64,000 nucleotides of DNA from Capra hircus (lineage: Eukaryota; Chordata; Mammalia; Artiodactyla; Bovidae), in NCBI RefSeq assembly GCF_001704415.2, contig NC_030811.1:6982722-7046721 (forward strand), given 5' to 3'. Position numbers and translations under genes: made by a program. Position 1 is the first letter of the stretch. The number at the start of each line of letters is the position of its first letter. This document shows positions 1 through 12,815 of this stretch, piece after piece. The notes beneath the pieces are model-generated. The model made no database searches. It was not told where the DNA came from and worked only from the letters and a program-made list of their open reading frames with translations.

Positions 1-1555
1 GTATGGGATGAAGGAGGTGTGGCTATAGGGAGCAGATGAGCTACTCTGAAGAAAGAGTATAACCTGTAAACTGCAGCTGGATCATTAAACTACAATGTTT
101 TCTAATCTGTCACTGTTAGGTTTCAGTCCACAGTTTTCTTGTATCAATATTTCAATGCATTTAGCAGCACTGCCTGCTTATTGAGTGGCTGCCATTCCCT
201 AGAGATCTTTGTAGAAATCATTCTACAAAAGCCTCATGACAAGCCTGCAAGATTGGTATTATTGTCCCTTTTCATTGAAAAGGGAACTGAACCTTGGGGA
301 GCTGAAGGAATTTTCTAGAAGTGGTGGATCTGGGTTCATGGCGTAAGTCACTTCTTTTCTGAAGCACTGGGTTTTTTTCACTTTACAGCCTTTCTTTCAG
401 CTGGGGGTGCTTGACATCTTAAAACCACTGGAGAAACTTTTTTTAATGATTTTTTTCCCCAACTATGTCTCCCATGTTTGGCTTCCCGATATTGGACAGA
501 GACTAAAAAAGATCTGTGAAATCTGAAACCATCCTCCTTGCCTTCCCTAATTGCAGGCCTGCTACTCATCCACCATTTGGGAAAGAGAGTAAACTATTTT
601 CCCCTCATCTACCTTTGACCTGGTATAAACTACAGAATGGGTAGGGCTGAGAAGGAACCTAGGAGAGGCTTTAGTGTTGTAGTGGTTAAGAATGAGCATG
701 GTAGTCAGACGTACTTTGAACTGCATCACTGTTTGGCCCAATACGATGACCTTGGGCATGTTTCTCAGTATTTGAACCACAGTTTTCTTGCTTATAACAT
801 CAGAATAATAGTACCTTCATTATAGAGTATTTATAAGGAATAAATATTCCTGTGAAAAATGCATAACAGAGTATCTAGAATATAATATATATTAATAGTA
901 GTTACAAAGGCATACATACATGTTAAATCTTTTACTGAAGAACATTTCAGACATTTACAAAGGAATAGTATAAAACCCCCCATATATCCATCATCAAGCT
1001 TTGACAGTTATCAACTCCTGACCATTCATGTTTCATGTTTATTTCAACATACTTCCCATTCCAACCCTGGGTTATTTTGAGGTAAATAATAGATATTGTA
1101 TCATTTTACCTGTAAATATTTTAGGATGCATATTTAAAACAAAAAGATTTAAAAATATAACTACAAATTCAAAGGTAGTATAAATTTTTTATTTTGTCAA
1201 CTATCCTTTCATTAAGTTTCATGGGTTATCTCATGATTTATTTACAGTTTAGTTTGTTTGCATCAAGATGCAAATAAAAGTTGAATAAGATGACCCTAGG
1301 TCACTTTATGTATTTCCTGCCTCAGACTTTGAATCAGTCATTTCTTCAACCAGTCATTTTGGCTTGTTTTTTTTCAGCAGTAGCTGGTCCTAAAGACTAT
1401 AATCTGGACTGGTCTAACTAGAACATCAAAGGTATTCTTCTTTCCTGTTATATTATTTTAATTGCAACCATTTTTTTTTTTTTCCTTAGGATTTCTTGTC
1501 TCTGCCTATATGGCCCATCTGCTCTTACATTAGAGCCCTAAATTATTCATCTTAA
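1..1555. other. Intergenic, no gene recognised
   Basis: AT-rich sequence with no open frame that looks coding and no clear young repeat. The part from about 940 to 1,150 has the look of an old degraded interspersed repeat, but I cannot name the family. Confidence 0.5.
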
Positions 1556-1711
1556 AAGTGAAGCCACTCAGTCATATCAGACTCTTTGTGACCCCATGGA
1601 CTGTAGCCTACTGGCGGCTCTGTCCGTGAGATTTTCCAGGCAAGGGTACTGGAGTTGGTTGCCATTTTCCTTCTCCAAAAAGTGAAAGTGAAGTCACTCA
1701 GTCTTGTCGGA
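1556..1711 (-). mobile_element. Bov-tA-type SINE with target-site duplication
   Basis: The reverse complement carries the usual Bov-tA body (GGCAACC-like box, then the GGGGTCGCAAAGAGTC-like 3' region). It is flanked by a direct repeat ATTCATCTTA at 1545-1554 and 1715-1724, which is the target-site duplication of an L1/BovB-style retroposition. Confidence 0.8.
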
Positions 1712-1724
1712 CAATATTCATCTT

Positions 1725-2590
1725 AGTTGTTTTAAATTCCTGATCTAATCATTCCAAGATCCCTCTGTGGACAAAGAAATCTTGCCTGCCATCTCAATAA
1801 GCAATGAATGTTGCCCACCATCAGGTCATCAGCATTGCAGCCTCTGATAGTGTGCCCTGAGGGGAATTCAGAATGGAAAAAAGGATACTAATGGAAAAAA
1901 GATAGCTAACATGGATATCAAAGGAGTAGTTTCAATGAGCCCAGAGTCTTGCATCTTCCCATATGTGCAAAAGCACTACAATCATTAACTTGAGTGCCTG
2001 TTTTTTTTGTGATGAGAGGTGATATTTTGATGTTTGACCATGCATTTTATTTTCTTGTTTTGTTTTCAAAAAGACTCCTGTATATCCTGTCTCCTCCACT
2101 ACCTCTTTGGAACATTTCCTCAGAGTCATCTGAGAGAGTGTCTCCCAAGCGATAGTCCTCAGTAATTCCTCAAATACAACACTTTTTTCTCAACTTTTAG
2201 GTTGTACGTTTTTGTTGAGTCGATGCCTACCATGTCTGGTTCTAATGCTTGCTTTGTCTTCTCAAATTATTATTATTTTTTTTTTCTCTTTAGTATGTCT
2301 GCTCGTTTTTCTCACTAGCTGGACATGATGTACTGGATAAACAGAACTGCTGCTGTAAGAAGACTTTAGTAATGTGGTGACAGGGTTGGGGAGGGGACAT
2401 AGTCTTTTGTACTACGAGCACATCTCTGCTCTAGTGAGCCTTTGCCTCTGGACTGTGAGCTTCACAAGTGTTTTTCTCCCCCACCCCAGGTGGGACAGGA
2501 GAGTTTGAGTGGACTGGAAGTGGGTATTTCCCTTTTCCTATGTGAGTGGCTTAGAGCTGACTGTAGTTGTATATTTTTCTTCGTCCAAGT
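1725..2590. other. Intergenic, no gene recognised
   Basis: Contains a T-rich run near 2,270-2,285 and only short, non-coding-looking open frames. I see nothing else in it. Confidence 0.5.
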
Positions 2591-5315
2591 GAGTTCAGTT
2601 TTGTTCAGTTCAGTCGCTCAGTGGTGTCCATCTTTTTGCGACACCATGGATTGCAGCATGCCAGGCTTCCCTGTCCATCAACAACTCCCAGAGATTATGA
2701 AAACTCATGTCCATTGAGTCAGTGATGCCATCCAACCATCTCATCCTCTGTCATCCACTTCTCCTCCCACCTTCAATCTTTCCCAGCATCAGGGTCTTTA
2801 CAAATGAGTCAGCTCTTTGAATCAGGTGGCCAATGTATTGGAGTTTCAGCTTCAACATCAGGCTTTCCAATGAATATTCAGAACTGATTTCTTTCAGGAT
2901 GGACTGGTTGGATCTCCTTGCTGTCCAAGGGACTCTGAAGAGTCTTCTCCAACACCGCAGTTCAAAAGCATCAATTCTTTGGTGCTAAGCCTTCATGATG
3001 GTTCAGCTCTCACATCCATACATGAGTGCTGGAAAAACCATAGCCTTGACTAGATGGAATATTTTTGGCAAAGTAATGTTTCTGCTTTTCAATATGCCAT
3101 CTAGGTTGGTCATAACTTTTCTTCCAAGGAGTTACTGTCTTTTAATTTCATGACTGCAATCACCATCTGCAATAATTTCAGAGCCCCAGAAAATAAAGTC
3201 TCTCACTGTTTCCACTGTTTCCCAATCTATTTGCTATGAAGTGATGGGACCAGATGCCATGATCTTAGTCTTCTGAATGTTGAGTTTTAAGTCAACTTTT
3301 TCACTCTCTTCTTTCACTTTCATCAAGAGGCTTTTTAGTTCTTCTTCACTTTCTGCCATAGGGTGGTGTCATCTCCATACCTGAGGTTATCGATATTTCT
3401 CCCAGCAACCTTGATTCCAGCCTGTGTTCCATCCAGCCAGTGTTTCTCATGATGTATTCTGCATAGAAGTTAAGTGAGCAGGGTGACAATATACAGCCCG
3501 ACATACTCCTTTCCCAATCTGGAAAGAGTTTGTTGTTTCATGTCCAGTTCTAATTGCTGCTTCCTGATCTGCATACAGATTTCTCAAGAGGCAGGTCAGG
3601 TAGTCTGGCATTCCCATCTCTTGAAGAATTGTCCACAGTATGTTGTGATCCACAGAGTTAAAGGCTTTGGCATAGTCAATAAAGCAGAAATAGATATTTT
3701 TCTGGAACTCCCTTGCTTTATTTATCTGTGATCCAGCAGATGTTTGTAATTTGATCTCTGGTTCCTCTTCCTTTTCTAAATCCAGCTTGACATCTAGAAG
3801 TTCATGGTTCATGTACTATTGAAGCATAGCTTGAAGAATTTTGAGCATAACTTTGCTAGCATGTGAAATGAGTACAATTATGCTGTACTTTGAGCATTCT
3901 TTGGCATTGCCTTTCTTTGAAATTGGATTGAAAACTGACCTTCTCTAGTCCTGTGGCCACTGCTGAGTTTTTGCTGGCATGTTGAGTGCAGCACTTTCAC
4001 GGCATCATCTTTCAGGATTTGAAAGAGTTCAACTGAAATTCCATCACCTCCACTAGCTTTGTTCATAGTGATGCTTCCTAAGGCCCACTCGACTTCACAT
4101 TCCAGGATGTCTGGCTCTAGGTGAGTGATCACACCATCGTGATTATCTGGGTCATGAAGATCTTTTTTGTACAGTTCTTCTGTGTATTCTTGCCACCTCT
4201 TCTTAATATCTTCTGCTTCTGTTAGGTCCAGACCATTTCTGTCCTTTATTGAGACCATCTTTGCATGAAATGTTCCCTTGGTATCTCCAATATTCTTGAA
4301 GAGATCTCTAGTCTTTCCCATTCTGTTCTTTTCCTCTATTTCTTTGCGCTGATCACTGAAGAAGGCTTTTTTTTTAAAATCTCTTCTTGCTATTCTTTGG
4401 AACTCTGCATTCAAATGGGATATCTTTCCTTTCCTCCTTTGCTTTTCATTTCTCTTCTTTTTCACAGCTATTTTTAAGACCCCCTCAGACATCCATTTTG
4501 CTTTTTTGAATTTCTTTTTCTTGGAGATAGTCTTGATACCTGTCTCCTATACAATGTCATGAACCTCCATCCATAGTTCTTCAGGCACTCTGTTTATCAG
4601 ATCTAATTCCTTGAATCTATTTGTCACTTCCACTGTATAATCACAAGGGATTTAATTTAGGTCATACCTGAATGGTCTAATGGTTTTCTCTACTTTCTTC
4701 AATTTAAGTCTGAATTTGGCAATAAGGAGTTCATGATCTGAGCCACGGTCAGCTCCTGGTCTTGTTTTTGTTGACTGTATAGAGCTTCTCCATCTTTGGC
4801 GGCAAAGAATATAAGCAATCTAATTTTGGTATTGATCATCTGGTGATGTCCATGTGTAGAGTCTTCTCTTGTGTTATTGGAAGAGGATGTTTGCTATGAC
4901 CAGAGTGTTCTTTTGGCAAAACTTTACTACCCTTTGCCCTGCTTCATACTGTACTCCAAGGCCAAATTTTCCTGTTACTCCAGGTGTTTCTTGACTTCCT
5001 ACTTTTGCATTCCAGTCCCCTATAACAAAGAGGACATCTATTTTGGTGTTAGTTCTAGAAGGTCTTGCAGGTCTTCATAGAACCATTCAACTTCACCTTC
5101 TTCAGCATTACTGGTTGGGGCATAGACTTGGATTACTGTGATATTGAATGGTTTGCCTTGGAAATGAACAGAGATCATTCTGTCATTTTTGAGACTGTAC
5201 CCAAGTACTGCATTTTGGACTCTTTTGTTGAGTATAAGGGCTATTCCATTTCTTCTAAGGAATTCCTGCCCGCAGTAGTAGCTATAATGGTCATCTCAGT
5301 TAAATTCACCTATTC
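2591..5315 (-). mobile_element. BovB LINE, 3' part (reverse transcriptase and part of endonuclease)
   Basis: A non-LTR retrotransposon of the RTE/BovB clade, read on the minus strand: the 3' tail is at 2,591 and the endonuclease region is at about 4,700-5,315. Frames at 3,447-3,812 and 3,878-4,492 encode broken reverse transcriptase pieces (DYAKAF, LLRNLYA and QEY-rich regions typical of BovB). The frames are shifted against each other and stop-interrupted, so the element is dead. The catalytic box near 3,370 reads YGDD where the other copies here read YADD. Its 5' end resumes at 7,058, the interval being filled by a SINE and an L1. Confidence 0.93.
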
Positions 5316-5522
5316 TGGTGGCTCAGACGTTAAGGCATCTGCCCACAATATGGGAGACCTGGGTTCAATCCCTGTGTCAGGAAGATCTCCTGGAGAAGGA
5401 AATGGAAATCCATTCCAGTATTCTTGCCTGGAAAGTCCCATGGATGAAAGAACCTTGTAGGCTTGTAGTCTACAGGGTTGCAAAGAGTCAGACATGACTG
5501 AGCGACTTCACTTTCACTTTCT
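5316..5522 (+). mobile_element. Bov-tA SINE inserted in BovB
   Basis: A full tRNA-Glu-like head (GGTGGCTCAGACG, then GGTTCAATCC B box) is followed by the BovB-derived body and a CACTTTCACTTTC tail. It sits exactly where the minus-strand BovB endonuclease reading is broken, beside an L1 fragment. Confidence 0.9.
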
Positions 5523-7057
5523 TTCAGTCCATTTTCTTTCTTTTTTAAAAAAAATTTTTGTTTTTACTTTATTTTTCTTTACAATACTATATTGGTTTTG
5601 CCATACATTGACGTGAATCCACCAAAGGTGTACATGAGTTCCCAATCCTGAACTCCCCTCCTACCTCCCACCCCACATCATCTCTCTGGATCATCCGTGT
5701 GCACCAGCCCCAAGCATCCTGTATCCTGCATCACACATAGACTGGTGATTCGTTTCTTACATGATAGTATACATGTTTCAATACCATTCTCCCAAATCAC
5801 TCCACCATCTCCCTCTCCCACAGTCAAAAAGTCCATTCTATACATCTGTGTCTCTTTTGCTATCTCGCATACAGGTTTATCATTACCATTTTTCTAAATT
5901 CCATATATATGTGTTAGTATACTGTATTGGTGTTTTTCTTTCTGGCTTACTTCACTCTGTATAATAGGCTCCAGTTTCATCCACCTCATTAGAACTGATT
6001 CAAATGTATTATTTTTAATGGCTGAGTAATACTCCATTGTGTATATGTACCACAGCTTTCTTATCCATTCATCTGCTGATGGACATCTAGGTTGTTTCCA
6101 TGTCCTGGTTATTATAAACAGTGCTGTAATGAACATTGGGGTACATGTGTCTCTTTCAATTCTGGTTTCCTTGGTGTGTATACCCAGCAGTGGGATTGCT
6201 GGGTCATAAGGCAATTCTATTTGAAATTTTTTAAAGGAATCGCCACACTGTTCTCCATAGTGGCTGTACTAGTTTACATTCCCACCAACAGTGTCAGGGG
6301 GTTCCCTTTTCTCCACACCCTCTCCAGCATTTATTGCTTGTAGGGTTTTGGATAGCAGCCATTCTGACTGGTGTGAGATGGTACCTCATGGTGGTTTTGA
6401 TTTGTATTTCTCTGATAATGAGTGATGTTGAGCATCTTTTCATGTGTTTGTTAGCCATCCATATGTCTTCTTTGGAGAAATGTCTATTTAGTTCTTTGGC
6501 CCATTTTTTGATTGGGTCGTTTATTTTTCTGGAATTGAGCTGCATGTGTTGCTTGTATATTTTTGAGATTAGTTGTTTGTGAGTTGCTTCATTTGCTATT
6601 ATTTTCTCCCATTCTGAAGGCTGTCTTTTCATCTTGCTTATAGTTTCCTTTGTTGTCCAGGAGGTTTTAATTTTAATTAGATCCCATTTGTTTATTTTTG
6701 CTTTTATTTCCAGTATTCTGGGAGGTGGATCATAGAGGCTCCTGCTGTGATTTATGTTGGAGAGCGTTTTGCCTATGTTCTCCTCTAGGAGTTTTATAGT
6801 TTCTGGTCTTACTTTTAGATCTTTAATCCATTTTGAGTTTATTTTTGTGTATGGTGTTAGAAAGTGATCTAGTTTCATTCTTTTACAAGTAGTTGACCAG
6901 TTTTCCCAGCACCACTTGTTAAAGAGATTGTCTTTACTCCATTGTATATTCTTGCCTCCTTTGTCGAAGATAAGGTGTCCATAGGTGTGTGGATTTATCT
7001 CTGGGCTTTCTATTTTGTTCCATTGATCTATATTTCTGTCTTTGTGCCGTACCATAC
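5523..7057 (-). mobile_element. L1 LINE 3' end inserted in BovB
   Basis: Minus-strand ruminant L1: 3' UTR at about 5,530-5,890, then the C-terminal end of ORF2. The ORF2 tail protein at 5,894-6,214 shows the WKQPRCPSADEW and MEYYSAIKNN motifs characteristic of mammalian L1 ORF2 C-termini. It is 5'-truncated at about 7,057, where BovB sequence resumes. Together with the neighbouring SINE it splits the BovB element into two parts. Confidence 0.92.
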
Positions 7058-7154
7058 AGTCAGTCCGTTTTATTTCACTGATTCCTAAAATGTCGACATT
7101 CACTCTTGTCATCGCCTGTTTGACCACTTTCAATTCCTCTTGATTCATGGACAT
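6294..7154 (-). pseudogene. Accidental chimeric frame: BovB endonuclease start joined to L1 ORF2 tail
   Basis: A single 286-codon open frame on the minus strand. Its first about 33 residues are BovB endonuclease N-terminal sequence (MNQEELKVVKQAMTRVN, then LGISE), and the rest is L1 ORF2 C-terminal region (KWIKDLKVRPETIKLLEENI and onward to CWRGCGEKGTP). The switch falls at the L1 5' truncation point at about 7,057. It lacks the reverse transcriptase core of either element and most of the endonuclease, so no enzyme activity is expected. It is an insertion by-product rather than a gene. Confidence 0.75.
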
Positions 7155-7690
7155 AGCATTCCACGTTCCTATGCAATATTGCTCGTAACAGCATCAGACC
7201 TTGCTTCTATCACCAGTCACATCCACAACTGGTTGTTGTTTTTGCTTTGACTCCATCTCTTCATTCTTTCTGGAGTTATTTCTCCACTGATCTCCAATAG
7301 CATATTGGGAACCTACCAACCTGGGAGGTCATCGTTCAGTGTCCTATCTTTTTGTCTTTTCATAATGTTCATGGGGTTCTCAAGGCAAGAATACAGAAGT
7401 GGTTTGCCATTCCCTTCACCAGTGGACCACATTTTGTCAGGACTCTCCACCGTGACTTGTCTGTCTTGAGTGGCCTTACATGGCATGGTTCATAGTTTCA
7501 TTGAGTTAGATGGGGCTGTGGTCCACGTGATCAGATTGGTTAGTTTTCATTCTGTCTGCCCTCTGATGGAAAAGGATAAGAAGCTTATGGAAGTTTCCTG
7601 ATGGGATAGACTGACTATGAGGGTGGGAACTGGGTCTTGTTCTGATGGGCAGGGCCATGCTCAGGAAATCTTTAATCCAATTTTCTGTTG
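7058..7690 (-). mobile_element. BovB LINE, 5' part (5' UTR and endonuclease start)
   Basis: Continuation of the minus-strand BovB broken at 5,315. It holds the start of the endonuclease region (WNAMSMNQ-like) and the 5' leader. The leader matches, in reverse complement, the BovB leader seen at about 24,995-25,420. It abuts a second BovB in the opposite orientation. Confidence 0.88.
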
Positions 7691-10600
7691 ATGTGTGGAA
7701 CTGTGTTCCCTCCCTGCTATTTACCTGGAGCCAAACTATGGTGCAGCCATGAAGAGATACCCCACGCCCAAGGTAAGAGAAACCCAAGTAAGATGGTAGG
7801 AATTGCAAGAGGGCATCAAAAGGCAAACACACTGAAACCATACTCACAGAAAACTAGTCAATCTAATCACACTAGGACCACAGCCTTGTCTAACTCAGTG
7901 AAGCTAATCCATGCCTACGGGGCAACCCAAGATGGGCGGGTCATCGTGGAGAGGTCTGACAGAATGTGGTCCACTGGAGAAGGGAATGGCAAACCACTTC
8001 AGTGTTCTTGCCTTGAGAACCCCATGAACAGTATGAAAAGGCAAAATGATAAGATATTGAAAGAGGTACTCCCCAGGTCAGTAAGTGCCCAATATGCTAC
8101 TGGAGGTCAGTGGAGAAATAACTCCAGAATGAAGGATTGGAGCCAAAGCAAAAACAATACCCCACTGTGGATGTGACTGGTGATAGAAGCAAGGTCCAAT
8201 GCTGTAAAGAGCAATATTGTATAGGAACTTGGAATGTCAGGTCCATGAATCAAGGCAAATTGGAAGTGGTCAAACAAGAGATGGCAAGGGTGAACTTCAA
8301 CATTCTAGGAATCAGCGAACTAAAATGGACTGGAATGGGTGAATTTCACTCAGATGACCATTACATCTACTACTGCGGGCAGGAATCCCTCAGAAGAAAT
8401 GGAGTAGCCATCATGGTCAACAAAAGAGTCTGAAATGCAGTACTTGGATGCAATCTCAAAAATGACAGAATGATCCCTGTTCGTTTCCAAAGCAAACCAT
8501 TCAGTATCACAGTAATCCAAGTCTATGCCCCAACCAGTAACACTGAAGAAGCTGAAGTTGAATGGTTCTATGAAGACCTACAATACCTTTTAGAGCTAAC
8601 ACCCAAAAAAGATGTCCTTTTCATTATAGGGGACTGGAATTCAAAAGTAGAAAGTCAAGAAACACCTGGAGTAACAGGCAAATTTGACCTTGGAATGCAG
8701 AATGAAGCAGGGAAAAGACTAATAGAGCTGTGCCAAGAAAATGCACTGGTCATAGCAAACACCCTCTTCCAACAACACAAGAGAAGACTCTACACATGGA
8801 CATCACCAGATGGTCAACATCAAAATCAGATTGATTATATTCTCTACAGCCAAAGATGGAGAAGCTCTATACAGTCAACAAAAACAAGACCAGGAGCTGA
8901 CTGCGGCTCAGATCATGAACTCCTTATTACCTAATTCAGACTCAAATTGAAGAAAGCAGGGAAAACTGCTAGACCATTCAGGTATGACCTAAATCATATC
9001 CCTTATGACTATACAGTGGACATAAGAAATAAATTTAAGGGCCTAAATCTGATAGATAGAGTGCCTGATGAACTATGGAATGAGGTTCGTGACATTGTAC
9101 AGGAGACAGGGATCAAGACCATCCCCATGGAAAATAAATGCAAAAAAAGCAAAATGGCTCTTGGGGGAAGCCTTACAAATAGCTGTGAAAAGAAGAGAAC
9201 CAAAAAGCCAAGGAGAAAAGGAAAGATATAAGCCTCTGAAGGCAGAGTTCCAAAGAATAGCAAGAAGAGATAAGAAAGTCTTCCTCAGTGATCAATGCAA
9301 AGAAATAGAGGAAAAGAACAGAATGGGAAAGACTAGAGATCTCTTCAAGAAAATTAGATACCAAGGGAACATTTCATGCAGAGATGGGTTCGATAAAGGA
9401 CAGAAATGGTATGGACAGAAATGGTATGGACCTAACAGAAGCAGAAGATATTAAGAAGAGGTGGCAAGAATACACAGAAGAAATGTACAAAATAGATCTT
9501 CATGACCCGGATAATCACGATGGTGTGATCACTCACCTAGAGCCAGACATCCTGGAATGTAAAGTCAAGTGGGCCTTAGAATTTATTACTACAAACAAAG
9601 CTGTAGAGGTGATGGAATTCCCGTTGAGCTATTCCAAATCCTGAAAGATGATGCTGTGAAAGTGCTGCACTCAATATGCCAGCAAATTTGGAAAACTCAG
9701 CAGTGGTCACAGGACTGGGAAAGGTCGCTTTTCATTCCAATCCCAAAGAACGGCAATGCCAAAGAATGCTCAAACTACTACTGCACAATTGCACTCATCT
9801 CACATGCTAGTAAAATAATGCTCAAAATTCTTCAAGCCAGGCTTCAGCAATACGTCAACCCTGAAATTCCTGATGTTCAAGCTGGTTTTAGAAAAGGCAG
9901 AGGAACCAGAGATCAAATTGCCAACATCCGCTGGATCATGCAAAAAGCAAAAGAGTTCCAGAAAAACATCTATTTCTGCTTTATGGACTATGCCAAAGCT
10001 TTTGACTGTGTGGATCACAATAAACTGTGGAAAATTCTGAGAGAGATGGGAATACCAGACCACCTAACCTGCCTCTTGAGAAATCTGTATGCAAGCCAGG
10101 AAGTAACAATTAGGACTGGACATGAAACAACAGACTGGTTCCAAACAGGAAAAGGAGTACGTCAAGGCTGTATATTGTCACCCTGCTTATCTAACTTCAA
10201 TGCAGAGTACATCATGAGAAACGCTGAACTGGAAGAAACACGAGCTGGAATCAAGATTGCCGGGAGAAATATCAATAACCTCAGATATGCAGATGACCCC
10301 ACCCTTTTGGCAGAAAGTGAAGAGGAACTCAAAAGCCTCTTGATGAAAGTGAAAGAGGAGAGTGAAAAAGTTGGCTTAAGGTCAACATTCAGAAAACGAA
10401 GATCATGGCATCTGGTCCCATCACTTCATGGAAAATAGATGAGGAAACAGTGGAAACATTGTCAGACTTTATTTTGGGGGGCTCCAAAATCACTGCAGAT
10501 GGTGACTGCAGCCATGAAATTAAAAGACGCTTACTCCTTGGAAGAAAAGTTATGAGCAACCTAGATAGAATATTCAAAAGCAGAGACATTACTTTGCTGA

Positions 10601-11092
10601 CTAAGGTCTGTCTAGTCAAGGCTATGTTTTTTTCCAGTAGTCAAGGCTATGGTTTTTCCTGTGGTCATGTATGGATGTGAGAGTTGGACTGTGAAGAAGT
10701 CTGAGGGCTGAAGAATTGATGCTTTTGAACTGTGGTGTTGGAGAAGACTCTTAAGAGTCCATTACTGCAAGGAGATCCAACCAGTCCATTCTGAAGGAGA
10801 TCAACCCTGGGATTTCTTTGGAAGGAATGATGCTAAAGCTGAAACTCTGGTACCTTGGCCACCTCATGCGAAGAGTTGACTCATTGGAAAAAGACTCTGA
10901 TGCTGGGAAGGATTGGGGGCAGGAGGAGAAGGGGATGACCAAGGATGAGATGGCTGGATGGCATCACTGACTCGATGGACGTGAGTCTGAGTGAACTCCG
11001 GGAGTTGGTGATGGACAGGGAGGCCTGGCCGTACTGCGATTCATGGGGTCGCAAAGAGTCGAACACGACTGACCGACTGAACTGAACTGATC
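7691..11092 (+). mobile_element. BovB LINE, nearly full length
   Basis: About 3.4 kb on the plus strand, close to the usual 3.2-kb BovB size. It runs from a 5' leader (about 7,691-8,190) through endonuclease and reverse transcriptase to the typical end made of repeated ACTGAACTGA-like units at 11,070-11,092. It is arranged head-to-head with the minus-strand BovB ending at 7,690, giving a large inverted pair. Confidence 0.93.
8137..10438 (+). pseudogene. BovB endonuclease/reverse transcriptase remnant
   Basis: The apurinic-type endonuclease part starts at IGTWNVRSMNQGKLE (about 8,220) and continues through 8,470-8,934 with YAPTSN, GDWNSK and SDHELL motifs. Reverse transcriptase follows at 9,569-10,438 with GFRKGRGTRDQIANIRW, DYAKAFDCVDH, GVRQGCILSP and the catalytic YADD (about 10,290). 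A stop after NKRV (about 8,431), a stop near 8,932, and frame changes around 9,200-9,640 and 10,380 break the single long BovB frame. Proteins from this copy should not be functional. Intact BovB encodes one polyprotein of roughly a thousand residues that primes reverse transcription at nicked target DNA. Confidence 0.9.
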
Positions 11093-11949
11093 TGAATCTA
11101 TGGTGGAGGTAACGAAGATAATGGCGACCTCCTTTAAAAGATGCTATTCATTTACATGCAGTACAGTGCCCCCAACCCTACAGCAGGCCACCACTGACCC
11201 ACACCTCAGCTGGAGACTCCTGGACATGTCTTGGTCAGTCTTTTGTGGGGTCACTGCTCATTTCTCTAGCATCCTGGTGCATACAAGTTTCTGTTTCTAC
11301 CCTCCAAGAGTATATTTCTCAGTCCTGTGTAAGTTCTGGCAGCTCTGTGTTGTGGTTAGTGGTGAGTTAGGCTCTGATAAAACCCCAGAGGGTCAGACTC
11401 TTGTTAACTGCTTTCCTCTGAAGGCACTTTTGAGAAGAACAAGATACCATGTCCTGTATCAAAGTGGTTTCTTTTCCCCTCCCCTGCAGGAAGCACCAGG
11501 GAATTTTTTGGATATGTACTATAAGAACCTGGTGGCACTTCCAGGATTAAAACACACAAAAGTGTGGGGTCACTCTATGAATGGGTCATCCTGCCTGTCA
11601 AGCAATGTCAATCACACTCTAGGTTTTCCTGCCCCAGCATAGTGTCCATGGTGAGTCAGTCTCTGCTCAACTTAGCCATGACTCCCTGTATTCGCCTGTC
11701 TGTTCTCCAGTCTAGGGGGCATCACTTTGCCCTGTGTCTTTATAGGAATCTGTTAAGGATTTAAGAAGAGTTGATTTTTCAGTCTGTTCAGTTTTTGACT
11801 TATTCTTTGGATGGAGTAGTGACTTCCAAACTCCGGACCTGTCACTGGAAATTTGAGGTCAACTTTGTCAGTTGGATTCCATATTCCATCTGTGCTTTCA
11901 GTAAGTTAAAAAATTTTCCTCACTCTCAGGTTTTGAAAGAATTTGTCTG
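11093..11949. other. Unrecognised, possibly repeat-derived
   Basis: Contains a 180-codon frame (11,100-11,642) with no domain I recognise. The opening (TGGTGGAGGTAA-like, GGCGACCTCC) recalls a ruminant high-copy repeat, but I cannot name it with confidence. No GIMAP sequence is visible before the spacer-like repeat that starts at about 11,950. Confidence 0.3.
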
Positions 11950-12815
11950 TTTTCTTCCAGTAGTACATAGTTCAATTTTTTAACAAATATCTGATGCATT
12001 TGGTATATTTCTTTGGTTGACACAAGGGATGAATCCAATTTTGTATGCTTTAAAATGATTATTCAATTACAATGTCCATCTTCTCTCCACTGATATAGGA
12101 TATTGCCTTTATTATATACTAAATTTTCCTAGGAAAATGAGTGTTTTTCTAGATTTTCTGTTTTTTTCCATTGATTTTTCTATTTGCATGCCAGAACTCT
12201 AAGGGGCATTTCCATTTTATTTACATTCTGGCTTCCCTCTTTGTTCTTTTTCTTATTCTCATTCCTATAATTACTTCTTCTTCTCTTTTCATTGGCAGAT
12301 TTCTCAAATAGCATGGGAAAGTGAGGTGGAGATGGTTTTAGTTTTAGTAACAAAATATTTCCCCATTAAATAAGTAGGCGAGTAGAGAAATAGATAAGAA
12401 AGTATAAGCCAATTCATATTTTATAGAATGTTTTTACCATGAATGACTATTGGTAGATTATATTAATGATTTTCCTCTTATTGAAACTTCTCCCTTGCTC
12501 TAGTTTTCTAGAATAAATCCCACTTGGTAAAGATTGAACCCTTTTAAAAATGTCAGATTCTGCTAATATTTTATTAGGATTTTTGAACTGACATTCATAA
12601 ATGAGATATATAACTAGATTTTTTATATACAGACTTTGTCAGCTTTGCAGCTCAAAGTTACATTTACTTTTTAGAATTTGAAGGTTTCCCTTATTTCCTT
12701 ATATTCTGTGATAACTTAGGTAAAAATGGGATTCTTTGATTGCTGAGGGTTTAGCAGAATTCCCCTGTGAAACCATATGAGACTGATGCTGTTTCATGAG
12801 AGGCTCTTCAACCAC

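Noticed and set aside
8137..10438. A possible domesticated reverse transcriptase or novel RT system
   Set aside because: All RT-like text in the window is BovB or L1, with frameshifts, stops and the flanking structure of ordinary retrotransposon copies.
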